Positions 14,901 to 29,249 of a DNA stretch of 64,000 nucleotides are shown piece after piece. A model generated the notes under the pieces. It was not told where the DNA came from, ran no database searches, and saw only the letters and a program-made list of their open reading frames with translations. Position 1 is the first letter of the stretch. Each line of letters starts with the position of its first letter. A program made the position numbers and the translations under genes. This DNA is from Aulostomus chinensis. Lineage: Eukaryota > Chordata > Actinopteri > Syngnathiformes > Aulostomidae. The DNA lies in NCBI GenBank assembly GCA_037954235.1, contig JBBMOA010000013.1, positions 9,362,501 to 9,426,500 on the forward strand, read 5' to 3'.

Positions 14901-17900
14901 CTGCATTCAGCTCTGGCTACCAAAGTTGTCTTTTTCCGCCTGGCTATTCTAATGAAACGACAAGTCCCCTTTCTGTTGCCGATGCATCCTGGGTAATATC
15001 CTTGCTGTGTCCCCAGAGCGCCGTTTCAATCTCACGGTCGGTGTGAGTATGATAAAGTGCGATATGAGCGCATGAGCACTGGGGGAAGGAAAGAAATGTG
15101 GCTGTAAACAACCTCAACCTGTTCTATGTCTGCACCGGGAGCAGCAAGAGACCGAAAGATAGGGACGAGCCGAGCTGGGTGTGTTTGAGAAGCACTCCTC
15201 CTTCAGTCTCTTTACCATTCTCTGTCTGCAGCCTCTCTGTCCCTGTGAACCAGTGTGTGTTTGAGTGGGTGAAACACTGCCACAGTCCTATAGCCTCCCG
15301 TGAGACACTACTTCAAACAGACTGGAGAAGCACTGCCAAGGGTTTGCTTGCTGGCGTTTTTTTTTTGTGTCTGTGTGTGTATGTGTGTGTGTGTGTGTGT
15401 TTACGTGCGTCTATATGAGTGCATTCATAAGCTTAGTGTGTCTATATGATGCCTCAATGTACCCTTTTAGTCTTGCTCTGCTAGATTTTTATTTTAGTTA
15501 ATTACTTAAGAAGTAAAGAGATTCCAGCATAAACTGTCATTAAAGTGGCACTGGAAAACACCCTTTTTCCTCCTTCTTAAACACTCATGACGTTTGTACA
15601 CATACACATGCACACACGTGCGCACGCAGCATTAGACAAATCCATGGTGTCTATTACGCTCAAGGTCCTCCCTGCTGTGAGAGACATATTAAAACCAGGA
15701 TTACTCCAAAACAATTACAAAATGGTACCAACAGACTCCCCCCTGTTGCTGTGTGAGTGTGTGTGTGATCACCTCTGTAACCTCATGTGGGCTTTTAACT
15801 AGAAACACGGGTTCCTTTGCTCACATTGCCTGGAATGTTTTAATAAATACTTGGCAATTGTTGGTGAGCGAAGGCAGCAAGGACCTTGAAGTATTATGCC
15901 GCGCTAAATAAACAGCACTTTGAACGCTGAAACGGCATTGACTCGAGTCTCATTACTTTTGAAAATGTGCCGTTAATAGCACTGTGTGCAATTAGCATTG
16001 TTCAAAGCAAAAAAAAAGAGCAATTTGACAAATAAACAAATACACGAGGTGGAAAATTGATTTGCTCTTGTAAAGGAATCTGAAAAATCAACCTGAAAAG
16101 GCCAAAACAATAATGATCCACCAGTTAAACTCCTATGCAACACCCTTCTCATCCTCTTCTCCCCTTCCATGTTATTTTCCTCCATCTCTGCGTGGAGAAG
16201 AGCAACTTTACTGTTGCTTCTTGCCAGGTACATTTGCATATTTGTACCCTTCCCTCATCCCCTCGCAGACTAGTTAGGCTGTAAAATCCCACGTCTGGTC
16301 TATGAATCATTAAACATCTTTGCCTCGTGATGCAATGCTGACTTGCTCAGAAACTACCAGATTATCTGGGGCTGCCTTGTGCGATGTTCTTACACTATAA
16401 GATAAGTTAAATACTACAAAAAAAATCAGAGGAGTTGAAGTTTGAATTTCTGTAGATATATTAATATATTAATTATTTTTTAATAAAGGCTTTAGTTTGG
16501 AACATTCTTATCTTTGAGTTTTTCAATTTCTTTTTAAACATAACCCCTCTTTTAAACTGCAATCGAAACAAATATGAGTTCTCCTCACTTTCCAATATTG
16601 GCATCTGCTATTGGCCCGTAATTGCTCAGATAGCTGTACTGGATTTGGGGTGACATTACTAATTCTAATGTATTAAAAGGAAAGGCTGCTTGATCTTTTA
16701 TTTTTATGACAATATCTATTCAAAACATTTATTTATATATATTTTTAGGCAACATTTTTTTTAAATTTATTTATTTTTACCAGTTTTAGGAAGGCAATGT
16801 TTAAGTCCAGGCTCTCTGAACCCAGTGAGCCATTCAATTTATCAATTAAACGTTGGATTTCATACCCCAAACCCTGTAACTATGTATCAGTGTCAAGATT
16901 AAAAATATCAGATCTGTGCATCTATATTTTTTCCATCACTTTTTCCTCTCTGTCTTTCCATCTATCCATCTCTTCCTTGCCCATCCGTCCATCCTGCCTT
17001 CCCATCTCCTCCTCTAGTGAAGAAGTGGGAAGTCTACCTGCTGGATAATCCTGCATTACACCCTTAATCCCCTCACTGTGTTCACACACATACAAACACT
17101 AAACAATGCAGCTGCTGTCTGGATTGCACGCACCTGTTTGTACGGTGCATTCTTTATACATAAACAGCAGAGTGCGTTATCAAGTGAAAGGGTTTTTTTG
17201 TGTTATAAATGGCTAAAGAAGCTGAGTTTCCCTTCCTGTGACACTCTCAGATGAGATGAGCACAGCCTTGACACATGGGGAGCTGTAAAGAAATTGCACA
17301 GAACAAATAAACTGGAGTACTCCAGCAAAACAACTTTGGAGTGCCTATGTATGTATCTGTTTTTTTGTAAGCGAAGGCAAAGAGGTGTGATGGAGTGATA
17401 AAAATCAGCAGGCGAGAGCTGGGTAGAGAGAGGAGTGGAGAAAAGATCTCTGAGCACTGGTTCTCATTAAGAAGTGGCTCCAGGGTCCAGTCACTTGGCA
17501 TTGATTTGTTTAAAATCCAAAGCTCTGCCATCGACAAGTTCAAGTCTCCATCAAAGCCAACAAGTGCACAGAAGACCTTCACAACCAGCGAATCCCTTAT
17601 ATTTATTTTTTTCTGGCAGATGACAGCTTAGTGTTAATGTTGGTCAGTTATCTTCAGCAATGCTTATGAAAATCATTCCCCTTTTCTACAGGGAAAAACT
17701 GTATTTTCTCAAATGTGCCCACACAACACTTCTCAAACACTTTAAAAAGTGCGACTTATTTCACTAGCCCTATTCCAATGTGCTTGTGTGTAATCTGTGT
17801 GTGTGTGTGCTTCCAGCTGAATAGCCTATGAATAGAGGCTATAGTCAATCAATAGCAATCTACGGCCAGCCTTCACAATGCTAATGGAACTGTGTGGGAG

Positions 17901-17952
17901 CTGGCATTTGGCCAGTACCATCACCATAGCATCACTCTAAAGGCACAGAACA

Positions 17953-18015
17953 GCACACGCACACACACACACACACGCACGCACGCACGCGCACGCACGC
18001 ACGCACGTACGCACG

Positions 18016-18054
<39 letters not shown>
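17953..18054. repeat. (CA)n / (CGCA)n compound array
   Basis: CA, then CGCA repeats (about 17976-18020), then a pure CA run; fully alternating purine-pyrimidine over about 100 bases. Confidence 0.93.
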
Positions 18055-18057
<3 letters not shown>

Positions 18058-20496
18058 TCACAATATGTTATAGACAACCGAGAGGCAAGAGTCATAGTGT
18101 GTGTCAATAGGAGAGACAAAGGGAAAGAAGACAAACACACACATGCAGAGAGATGAATGTGCTGTGTGACATTGTTTAGGTGATCAGGGATGATCGATGG
18201 AATCATTTCAGTGCCCCTTTTGCCCTGCTGCATGGACCATCTCCCCTCATCTCCCCCTCAAGTGTTGGTCATTTGTAACACAGAGACATGCTCAAACACA
18301 CACATGCAAGTTGTCATCATTGTTAAAGCAAGGTCACAGTGTCCTGCTGCTCCGAACACTCCCGTTTAGCGCAGCAGCTACTGAAGGAACCTCTAGAGCT
18401 CAGGTCTCAAGTTTCAGAATCAGGTGCTGATATACAGGCCGATGGGTGTTGGAAATGTAAGATAAATATGCGTGGACTTGCACCTCCAGCTCATTATCCT
18501 GATTAAGATGTGTGTCATCAAAACATTGATTTTTCCACTTAAATAAATAAAGTCCGAATTTTTGGCTTGGGGACTTTGTTTTATCATAATTTTTTTTTTG
18601 TTTTTTTGCCATTCCCCTTTGAGTGGATGTGCATGCTGTAATTTTGCCCCTTACCAAAACTGGAGTTGTCCTCCCATGGTAGCCTGAAATTTAACTACCC
18701 TCGTGGGTGGAGCATGTTTAAAGGAAGTTGCAGGGGTGATTACAATTTCAATGAGGCCGTTTGTGATGCGTTACGGGGCATCAAATCTAAATGGCTCGTT
18801 GACTCACAAGAGAACAGAGCAAGGCAGCCCACATCATGAGTGACTGTGGTTTTGCATTTCATTGTTATGGTGTCAGTAGACACATTGGAGATCCAAATAT
18901 TTATGCATGAAAAAGTGAGGTTGTACATGCAGCCGTACTCAGTTTCAGTTAATAGTAAGTCGAGAGTGTATGATAACTTCTCCAACCTTTACAAGTCAGT
19001 TCAAACTATTCAAACTAAATCCCTCCTGAGCAGTAAACAGGCCTGTGAATACATGTCGGAGTGGAAAAAAATTAAAAAATCAATCATCTTCTTTCGGAAG
19101 TCAGTGCATTAATTGAGGGAAAACATTTTAGAGCATTGTGTCATCCACTCTACAAAATTGATCTGATCTATTGTTTTCGCAGGAGTCATTTCATCGTGCA
19201 TCATCAAAGTAAACCAAGTCATTAAAAGAGTAATAAAACTCACTCTATGATGCACTATTGCCTGCTTCTAATGATTTAAAGGACACATGTAATTGATAAT
19301 ATTGCTCTCTCATCTGAATGATGATGATGACAGTGAGGGAACAACTCACTCTGCCCTAACAACAGAGGTGTGAACTCTATTTCCACTACTGCCTTGCAAA
19401 AACAACTCCCTTTGTGCGCCGTGTAACAATCCTATATTTGACCTATTTTCTTCCTGCAAACTACCTGACTGCCTTCAGTTGGAGAACAGTTCTGTAAAAC
19501 TGCCGGATGCAACTCTCTAATGTCTAAGCCGTTGTCCTCACCCTGTCCCTTAAAATCGGTTTCACATCTGTGGCGACGTGACAGCCAGGGAGGGAGCCAG
19601 GATAGCTGGCGGGCTGGAGTGACTCACAGTCTGCCGCTGCTACTGCTGAAGGAAGACTCTCTTCCTTTTTTATGTTAATAACACAGACCTGAGGAGAATG
19701 TTCGGGAGAGACGCGGGAGCGAGAACAAAAGACGAGGTGAAGAGTTAAGGAAGCTGGAGTCAGTGCTTTGGGGAGAGGGATATTAAAGATGAAGGGGAGG
19801 TGGTGAGAGGGAAACAGAGATAGCACGGAACGTTATAAAGATGAAGGATGGGACGGAGAATGGTTAGTCGGGTTTGGAGTTTACAAACAACAACGTGATG
19901 AGTCAATGAGTCACTGCTGTCGCTGCAACCCCAGAAGGTATAATGAGGCTGCACAGATGAATGATGGCACCTCTAAGACAAAAACTCCTTTCCAGCAGAA
20001 ATGCTGGGATCAATTTGTCACTTCGGCATGACTGTAATTGTGACACTTTCATCTGTCACATAGTTAGCTGTAGCTTAGATCCATCACGCTGAGTGTTAGC
20101 GTTGCATGGCTAACAAATGGTACAACACTACATCCTACACTTCTGCTGTGATTTAAGATATCATGGGTTTTTGCTCAGAAGAAAATTAAAAGGTGAATGA
20201 AGATGATGAATATCTGCCGTAAATAACTGCTTTTCTTTATTAATGTGCAGCGTAAAATAAGTGAGAGGATTCAGATGAACTGCAATGTCAGCTTTTGTTT
20301 TGCCATTTAAATGAAAGTGGCCGACAGTGGGAGGGTGGCGAGATAGTGTCAGGTGTGGATGGAGGGGCGGTAAGAGATATGAGAGGAGTGGGATGTGTTG
20401 GGGTATAGGTGACACACACATGGCAGCGGCACATGCAGATGGTACACATGGATGAGCAGCCAGGGTGGTGAAGCATAAAACCAGCCACCTCGCTGA

Positions 20497-20579
<83 letters not shown>
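20497..20579. repeat. (CA)n microsatellite
   Basis: Long CA array with one CG step. Confidence 0.95.
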
Positions 20580-20580
<1 letters not shown>

Positions 20581-20680
20581 AGAACACCAGCTCGCTTGCC
20601 AGGCCTTAACTCACCCAAATCACCACTGTGAAAATTAATATCTCCAAACGTCCATACAAAAATCAACCACACACACTCAT

Positions 20681-20705
20681 TCAGACACACACAGACATGG
20701 GTGTG

Positions 20706-20750
<45 letters not shown>

Positions 20751-20772
20751 ACAAACAGACACACACACACAA
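20681..20772. repeat. Compound CA/CG array
   Basis: Second CA array about 100 bases right of the previous one, with GCGCGC at its start. Confidence 0.9.
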
Positions 20773-21338
20773 TTAGGAAGACAATGAATGCATTAAATTT
20801 TTACACAGGCAAACGCAACCATAGAATATGCGATTTAAAAATGTTTTAATACCAGCGGCGTGTACTAAGACGGTTTCCTTTTCCACTTCCTGTCTTTGAA
20901 AGTGACTCCAAGACAAAACACATGGACATATTCTCCCCCAAAAACATGCAACAGAGATTGGATAATGCAAAAATGTTGCTCATTTGCACATGGAGCTGTC
21001 ACCGTGGTATATTATACACAAATGTACAGGCGCTGACGGCCATACACACAATAAAGCATGGTGCGTGGGGGAGGACACAGGGGGCTGAAAGCAATCTTCC
21101 AACTGACCTTGAGTAGGAGAGGACAAAATCTGTGATGAGGGGGAAAAATCCCAACACGCGGAAAAGGAGTGAAATACATAATCTATCCCCACTGGCGGAG
21201 GGAAACAAATACTTTCAATGTGATTGAGGCCTCACGCCCTCACACATCCGCACAAACACCAGTGAGAGCATTTTTGAGCCAGAAGGTTACAAAGAGAGGA
21301 GAAAGTAAGAAAGAGGATGGCGAAGCAGATTGGTGGAG

Positions 21339-21339
21339 G

Positions 21340-21376
<37 letters not shown>

Positions 21377-21390
21377 CGAGAGAGAGAGAG
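21339..21390. repeat. (GA)n / GATA compound tract
   Basis: GA repeats broken twice by GATA steps and once by CGA, inside a purine-rich kilobase. Confidence 0.92.
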
Positions 21391-22138
21391 TCAGTCAAGA
21401 GGCCAAAATAGGTGGAAACAAAGAGGGTGAGTGAGTGAAGCAGACAGAGACAGATGGACGAAGTAAAGAGAGAGAAGAGAGAGAGTGAGAGGACTGCTAG
21501 TGACCGGCCTTTGTAGATGACTGTCATTGCTCACTTTCGAGTCAGCTTCACTGAGGCAAAGTCTTAATGACTCACGGCCCAATACTCTGCATAATCAAGC
21601 TGTGCATGTGTGGGCTGCGTGTGTGTGTGTGTGTGTGTGTGTGTTCGAGCCACTAGTCTTGTAACAGAGAACTTTATTACCATCTGTTCCCACACATGCT
21701 TATTTGTTTAGCCGTGACACGCATGTCTTCTTCAATCGCTTTGCTATTTTTCCTCTCTCCCACTCTGTGCCTCTTCCAATCACCTCTCCTTTTGTGTCCT
21801 CTCCTCCCCTCTGCTTTGCTCGCCACGCCGAGGGGTTGTAGTCCAATAAATAGCATCCCACAAAAAAAGAAAATCTTTTTAACTACCTCAATTGTCATGG
21901 TGAAATGAAATCGTGGTCCGGCCTTTTTAATCAAAGTGTGTGTGTCAGCCTGTGTCAGTGTGTGTGTACAGTACCTGTAGAGGCCATTAGGTGGAGCTGG
22001 TGCATGACTAAGAGAGGCTGGATGGACAGCTCAGTGAAATGGAAGGGAAGACTCACTATCCTCTTGCTGTTATCACCAGTGTTTTTGGCAGAGTGTTTTT
22101 AAGGTGTCTAAAAGCATGTTTCATGGTGGACTGCCTGC

Positions 22139-22141
<3 letters not shown>

Positions 22142-22202
<61 letters not shown>
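22142..22202. repeat. (GT)30 microsatellite
   Basis: Uninterrupted TG array. Confidence 0.95.
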
Positions 22203-22206
<4 letters not shown>

Positions 22207-23030
22207 ATAACATATAACAAGCATCATCTCAGAAAGATAAAGGGGCTTGATTATTCCACTTATCATGAGCAACAACAAAAAACAATTTCAATTTTATTTG
22301 CTTGTAATAAGTAAAATAATTTGCATAAGCAGTGAGCTGAATTTAATTCTTGAGAAAAAATGGCAAGAAAAACAAGCACCTTCATCTCAATGCTCTTTTT
22401 AAGCAATATTGTCATATATTAATCGTGATTTTTTATTTGGTTTTGATGATAAATTTCACCGATATACTCGCAGTGACTGTGTAACAGATATGTTCTGAAG
22501 CAAACATTAAAGGAAAAGAATTAAACAGTAATAGTTAGGGATGGGAATATGTTAATTGATTGCAGATAATAAATCAGTAATGTTACACCTGAATTTCCTG
22601 CGATGACAAGTCAAAAAGACTGCTGGGAAGAGGTTCATAACCTAACAAGTATTGCATATGCAGATTTGAGACTCAACCTAAATTAAAAGAACAAATCACA
22701 TCACACTCTGCTCCGTGACAACCCTTTTTAATTTTTGACTTTGTTTGGGTGAATGTTCATCACATCAGCTGTGCTCGCTTCAACAATGTTGCTGACCACA
22801 CCAAGACAACACCAGATCTTGTTGGCACTTCTGAGGAAAAGGGCTTGCAGCCCCGAGGAAGGGCAGGTGTCCACAGATGGAGCTCTGTCCTTGTCCCTCT
22901 CGTCCTACGCCACAGATGGATCCGATCACACCTATTTCTCTCTCACATGCCCTACTGCTGCATAATCAGCATGAGTGTGTCAACGTGTCGCATTTGTTTA
23001 TTATAACATCAGAGGGTGTCTTCTGAATCA

Positions 23031-23148
<118 letters not shown>

Positions 23149-23590
23149 GATCTATGAGGTGATCTGTGGTGGATCTGTCTGTCATACGGTAGGGGGTCCT
23201 GCTAGCCAATAGGACCACCCACTGTGAATAAAGCAGGAAGTGAACCAGCGTTCTGTCATCTGTCTTCATAAAGCCACCAGTCAGGACCCTCCTAATTAGT
23301 CACCATAGAAACCGTTGTTAATTTCGTGGTCTGTCATGCCAATCATGTGGCAGCAATCAGAAAAACACTACACCGCTGTGTCGGTCTGTGTAACAGATGT
23401 GTGTGTTGTTGTTGATGAGTGGGTGGTTCAAGTGTGTGTGTGTGTGCGTGTGCATGTCTGTGCGTGTGTGTGTGACATTCCTGAGACAATGTTGCCTTTA
23501 TCTTTTTCAAGAAAAAAAATATTGTTCCTGTCTGGCTTGTAAACTCATAATGTGTGTTCAGATGGGAAACAGATGTGTCAGAGTTCCTGA

Positions 23591-23656
23591 GTGTGTGTGT
23601 GTATGTGTATGTGCATGTGTGTGCACACACACACACACACACACACGCACACACAT
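23591..23656. repeat. GT run abutting a CA run (quasi-palindrome)
   Basis: GT-rich left arm passes through gtgtgtgcacacac into a CA right arm with almost no loop, so the two arms are reverse complements. Confidence 0.85.
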
Positions 23657-23742
23657 TGTGAAAGTCAGGGAGAACTATTTGCTTAGCTTGACGAGTGCTA
23701 GCAATCCCCTAACGCCTGCTAAGCAATCAAACATGTTTTATA

Positions 23743-23743
<1 letters not shown>

Positions 23744-23819
<76 letters not shown>

Positions 23820-23827
23820 CACACACA
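23744..23827. repeat. (CA)n microsatellite
   Basis: Long CA array with one CG step near the right end. Confidence 0.95.
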
Positions 23828-24658
23828 TATATGCATACTTGCATACAGTGTACACACATTTTCTGGAGGGTCAATTTCTTCTCGGGAACAATATCAAATA
23901 TAACTGTTCATACCCAAAGAGTTCAGAACAAAACTCTCTGATTTTCAAATGAAATTCACATCACATCTAAATATTCAATCCATTAATCAGCACTGAATTA
24001 AAAAGGCAAATACTTCGAAAGAATCTTGTAATACTGAGGAACTCACACATTAATAAATTATGGGTTGAAGTGAAAGGGGGCAATCTCATATCCTGTGAAT
24101 TTCAAACCATCAGCTACCTGTCAATCACTACAATTACAATCAACGTCAACTGGAATGTGCTCACAAGCTAGGGTGCACATGCATACATGCAAATTTGTAT
24201 CTAAGTGAAAACATATATGCACACACACCCACACCCACACCCACACATACACACACATGCTCGCAAAAGGCGCTTGCTGGCATTCACAGATGCCAATCAT
24301 AACTTCAAGCGCACATCAAAGCAGACTTCTATTCTGATTTATGCTGTTTGATCACCACCATTGAACATACACACATTATCTCACACATACACACACACAC
24401 ACACGCACACAACCACAGACACACTCAGATATAAAATCTACATTTCAACAATGTATTAAAATATCTTCTTTTAAAATTGGAAATATGAATAATAATTCCA
24501 ACTCAGGTGTTCATTTCTTAATGACTGGGCATCCAAACACAGTGGCGGATGAAAAGGCAGCTACCAGTGAAGTTCTATTGTTCTTTACATTCATGTCTGG
24601 AGAGAAAACTGCACAAAGCCATCTGACTGATGTAGTGACAAGTATCTAGGGGTCTTAC

Positions 24659-25480
24659 CTGTCTCATGGGAGAGGGTCTTGGCTCTTCCTGTGTTGCCTG
24701 AGTGATGCATCGCTCCGTACTTTTGTCTCTTTCTGATTAACCCCCTACCCTTTTCTCCTCTCCTCCACACTCCGCTCCCCTCTGCTTCCTTAAGATACCT
24801 TTTTTCTATGTTCTCAATGTTTCTTCTCTCTGTCAAAGTTCCTCCTGTTTCCTTAGCTCTTCTTCACTTTTCCTTTCTTCTCTCCTCCTCTCTTGTCTGT
24901 TTTGCAGAGAGCTTTCAGAAGCACAATCAGCTAGAGCCGAGTCCCGCAGGAGAGAGAAAGATATAGAGCAGGAGCACACATACGCTCAGGCAGAGTGGAC
25001 CGACACACTTGCACACGTGTGCTGCAGAGGCGAAGACATCACAGAGAAAAAGATGAGCGCGGTGATCTGTGTTGCTACCCCCTCTTCTCCTGGAGACTGC
25101 AGGTCTTTTTGTCTCCCTTCTATTTGTCGTCCTCCGTCCTGTTTTGTGCTCGGTCCGACACGGATCAAGGCCAGGTTGGGGATAAGGAGATGGATGGATG
25201 AGGAGACACTGAGAGTGAAAAAGAGAGCTTTCAGCCTGTGGCAGGCACAGCAGACGAGAAGGAGAGATGTGGCTGCAGCTCCATCCTCCATCTGGCCACA
25301 GCCGAGACTGAGAGCAGACTCAACATACACGCTCGCTCCCCCCCCCCTCTCTTGATCTCTCCCCCTCTCTTTCTCTCCCACTAGCACCGATCCGCCGAGA
25401 TGGAGGGGGAGGAAGGATGACGGCAGGAGCTAACGAATGAGCCAGTGGAACAGAGGAAGGAGTAGGGGTGAGACACCGAA
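24659..25480 (-). promoter_or_regulatory. Candidate internal promoter and alternative first exon
   Basis: From about 24.93 to 25.48 kb CpG dinucleotides are visibly denser than in the neighbouring kilobases, and both strands carry long open frames (minus 24986-25387, plus 25017-25355). On the minus strand, the strand of tenm2, the block runs into CATGAGACAG/GTAAGA, a perfect donor with the last exon base at 24659. The sequence before it is purine-rich and offers no acceptor, as expected of a first exon. An ATG at 24710 opens 17 codons (MHHSGNTGRAKTLSHET) and leaves one base, which is phase 1 like the teneurin introns here. No TATA box is evident. A spliced isoform with a short alternative tail, or an unrelated non-coding RNA, would both fit; chance is also possible. 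Confidence 0.25.
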
Positions 25481-26368
25481 CGAGTGAAAGTGTGTAGTGG
25501 TTGAAAGAAAAGAGGAGGAGGTGGCAATGAGGGCGGGAGAACACGATGGACCCTACAAGCACATGCATGAGAGTGAAAGAGTGACAGAATGTGACACAGC
25601 ATGGAAATCAAAGGGGAATGAGGGAAGGAAGAGACAGGCGGATGGGTGGCAATGGGGGGAGAGGAGCCGTAGAGATGACAGATCAGGTTGAGGGTAAAGG
25701 GAAATAAAAACAAGGCGATTGAGCAGAGACGTGAAGGAGGGAGGGAGGAAGGGCAGAGGACGGTGCAGAGATGAAACCAGTAATATGTCAGATTTCACAT
25801 CTACGGAGTCCAAAAACAGAAAAATAACACAATGTCAAACAATGCAGGATGATTCCAGACAAGGAAACAATAATTTTAACTATTGCCAGTGCAACCACAT
25901 GCCAGATATATGATGAATAATTTCCCCCCACATTTCCTATTCAAAATCCTGCCAGGTGGCAGGTTAGCAGGTAAGTGAAGGTCCTCACAGTGCCCAGCAG
26001 AGGGCAGACAACTTGTCATTTATGAGTAGCAGGCTGAGCTGATCTAACGCTCATCATCATATTACACGTAATATTAGCTTACATAACAGAACAGTATGCA
26101 TCCTGACTCATCACTTATGAGATATTTGGACATCAGTGCATCGCTGAAGATATAGAGGTAACCTTGAATGTGTGTGTGTGTGTGTGGGGGGGGTGTTCCT
26201 CTTTTGTTACATATCAATAAAAAAACAATGTGGAAACCAAGAAAGAAGAGTAATGACACAGGAATGTAAGTAGACAGTGATCCAAGAGGGAGAGAGAACA
26301 ATACATAAACAGTTCGGTCTGGAAACACTGTTCTAAAATAAAGAAGGATACAGCTAACACAAAGCAGC

Positions 26369-26370
26369 TG

Positions 26371-26436
<66 letters not shown>

Positions 26437-26438
26437 CG
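26369..26438. repeat. (GT)n ending in (CG)n
   Basis: GT array passing into CGCGCGCGCG at 26428-26438. Confidence 0.95.
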
Positions 26439-27111
26439 TTTGAGTGTGCGGACATTGTGGTAAAGAGGGAGGAGCGGAGAGGTTGGGAAATGCTAACCTC
26501 TGTGCCACTACTCCAGAGGACTGTTGTCAGCCTCATTTTCAAGCTCTTCATGTGACATTCTCAAACGCCATCTATCCTCTGCCACAGATGCACTGAAACA
26601 CCCCCTCCACCGCCCTTTTGGGGGGGGGGGTGGAGGGGGTGCACATTCCTGGTTGGTATGTGTGTGCACGTACGCACATGCTCACACATACATATGCAGA
26701 GATCAAGAGAGGGGCGCACACGTGCAGTTATGTTCTCCTGATATACAATGAATCATACGCAGGTGTTCAGAGTCGATTTACAGCAGGGGTGGGGCCGGGG
26801 GGGGGGATCTATGACTTCATCATATTAAAGTGCAGCGCAGTAGGAGATGCAGGATTTCTAGATGAGGTTTGTGCCAATTTGTCATGATAAAAAAGCTCAT
26901 CTGAGACAGAAACAAATTGCTTTCTTGACAACACGTTGTAATACTCTATCATGCACACATAGTCACCCGCACATGCCCCCATGCACGCTCCCATGTACAT
27001 ACACATACATGCCCCCATGTACATACACATACATTCCAAATGATAAATGTTCCTACACAGGTTATTTGTCAATGGCATTCAGCATCATTATACCTGCTGT
27101 ACAGGTATCTG

Positions 27112-27139
27112 TGTGTATATCTATATCTATATCTATATC

Positions 27140-27236
<97 letters not shown>

Positions 27237-27284
27237 ATCTATATCTATATATCTATATATCTATATATATATATATATATATAT
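27112..27284. repeat. (TATC)n and (AT)n compound array
   Basis: Begins with TATATC units, then two TATC blocks split by one ATC step, then ATATCT and a pure AT run. Confidence 0.95.
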
Positions 27285-27958
27285 GGGATCCACATGTGGG
27301 CTGCACTTGAGCTCCCTTTTAGTTTGATTCACTAGAGAGTTCATTCAACCAATGCACTTCAACACAAAGGATATTTGAGGGAAGAATGTATGGAAAAGCA
27401 GAGGAATGTGTAGGAATGTACATAAAGGAACAAAAGCAAGAGCAGGAAGAAAGGTCACATACGCAGAGGTGAAGAAGGGATTGTGTGACTATGAGATGAA
27501 GCACCACTGTGTGTCAGGTTAACTATTGCTTTTCATCTTGTTTTCATATTCTTGGTTAAACATAAACTGGAAGATGACAGTCTGAATAGCAAGCAGTCCA
27601 TTTATTTACATCTTTACCATATTCACAGAGTCTTGTCAGCCCTCAAACGCTTTCATTTTTTATTTGTCACTCATGTTCTAATCTCTTATTTCCTCTCCTA
27701 CCTGCCTCCTGAACTGAAACACAGAGCGAGTGCAGGTGAATTGGAGAGAGGGAGAGAGCTAAGGGAGGGAGAGGAAAAGATGGAGAGGGAAGGTGTGCTA
27801 TAAGGTGCCCCCATGGGCTGAACATGGTCATTTGTCATGAGGCTGAAAGCTTAAGAAAAGACTAGTTAACCTTTACAGCTGATCCCCGTGAGACACAGGA
27901 ATAAACACAGTCAAGCAAAAACCTCCTGCAGTACATACACCTGCACTAGCACACGTAG

Positions 27959-27959
<1 letters not shown>

Positions 27960-28022
<63 letters not shown>
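27960..28022. repeat. (CA)n microsatellite
   Basis: Uninterrupted CA run of about 31 units. Confidence 0.95.
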
Positions 28023-28028
<6 letters not shown>

Positions 28029-29249
28029 AAACACACGTATACGGCAAGATGACTCCAGAATCTAGAATCAATTGTGGTTCCAGAAGAAGAGAAAAGGAGG
28101 TTACCATTTTTCATCACTCCCCCTCCCTGACTCTTCTCCCTTAGTGAAAAGTCTCCCTGGTCCTTTTCCTTCCTCCGTCATCCCCCCATCCTTGTCATCC
28201 CCACATCCTGCCAGAGTAATTAATCACCTTGCGTGCTAATGAGCTATTAACTAATAACAGATTGACATGCCTCTGCCTGTGTGTGCACATCTTGGGTTTA
28301 TGTCTATGCAGGCATGTGCGTGTGTCACCAGGGCTGCCCTCAGTACACTAATGTGATTAATAAGGTTAAGCTCTTATTAGAGAGGCAGTGCAAAGTTCAG
28401 ACAAAAATCACAAGTTCCTTTCATCCTGACTTTTGTTTGCGAAGTCTGAAACTGGGGCACTGTAGTAAAGAATAGCCTCAGATGCTTCATCTCCATCACC
28501 ATATATTCTCATATCCACGACCTGACTTTAAATAATAATCACATCTCAGTGAAAAAGAGGAAAATATCGGCATAATGTGCAGGAATGAGAACCAGCTCTC
28601 ATCAAAAGCCTACAAGCCTTTTGTGTTGCTTTTATGTCAACATTCACTTGTTTGTTGACATTTTCACACTTTTTTTTCGTTCCGATATGTGTATTTTTAC
28701 TGCTCCAACAAAGCTGTTCCTCTTCTGGGGTAACTCAATCATTCAGGCAATCAACGAACGAAAAAAATTACATTTGAAAAGATATTACATGACATTACCA
28801 GCACAATATATGAAGAACAGTTAGGATAAATTTAACTTGCCAAATAGTTTGGATTTCTTTAATTATATCCTTGATTAACCCAGACACAAGTGTGGTTTGT
28901 TGATGGAATGATGGAACTAAAAGGCCACCTCTGAGTGCATGAGTTGGCCTCTGTGACGGATGTGACGTCAGCATCATTGTTTATATTCTTAATGCTGATT
29001 GTTAGATCTATAATGGTTACAAATGTACTTTGTAGGTAGAATAAACATCCAGAAATTAAATGAATTTGTTGATTGTCTTATTAATCAAAAGATAAAGTAT
29101 TAAAAATATTTGTTTTTTTTTCCTCGGAGTGAGCGATAACTTCCGGATTTTCTCACAGAAGAACTAGGGGGGGGGGGCGACTTCCACGGAAGCAAATGTT
29201 TGTAATTCCTGGGGCACTTAAATCCATTTCATATTATTTTTATTGAACA

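Noticed and set aside
23397..23903. 168-codon plus frame
   Set aside because: Made of CV and HT repeats from GT and CA arrays.
26862..27335. 157-codon plus frame
   Set aside because: Product of TATC repeats (SIYL units).
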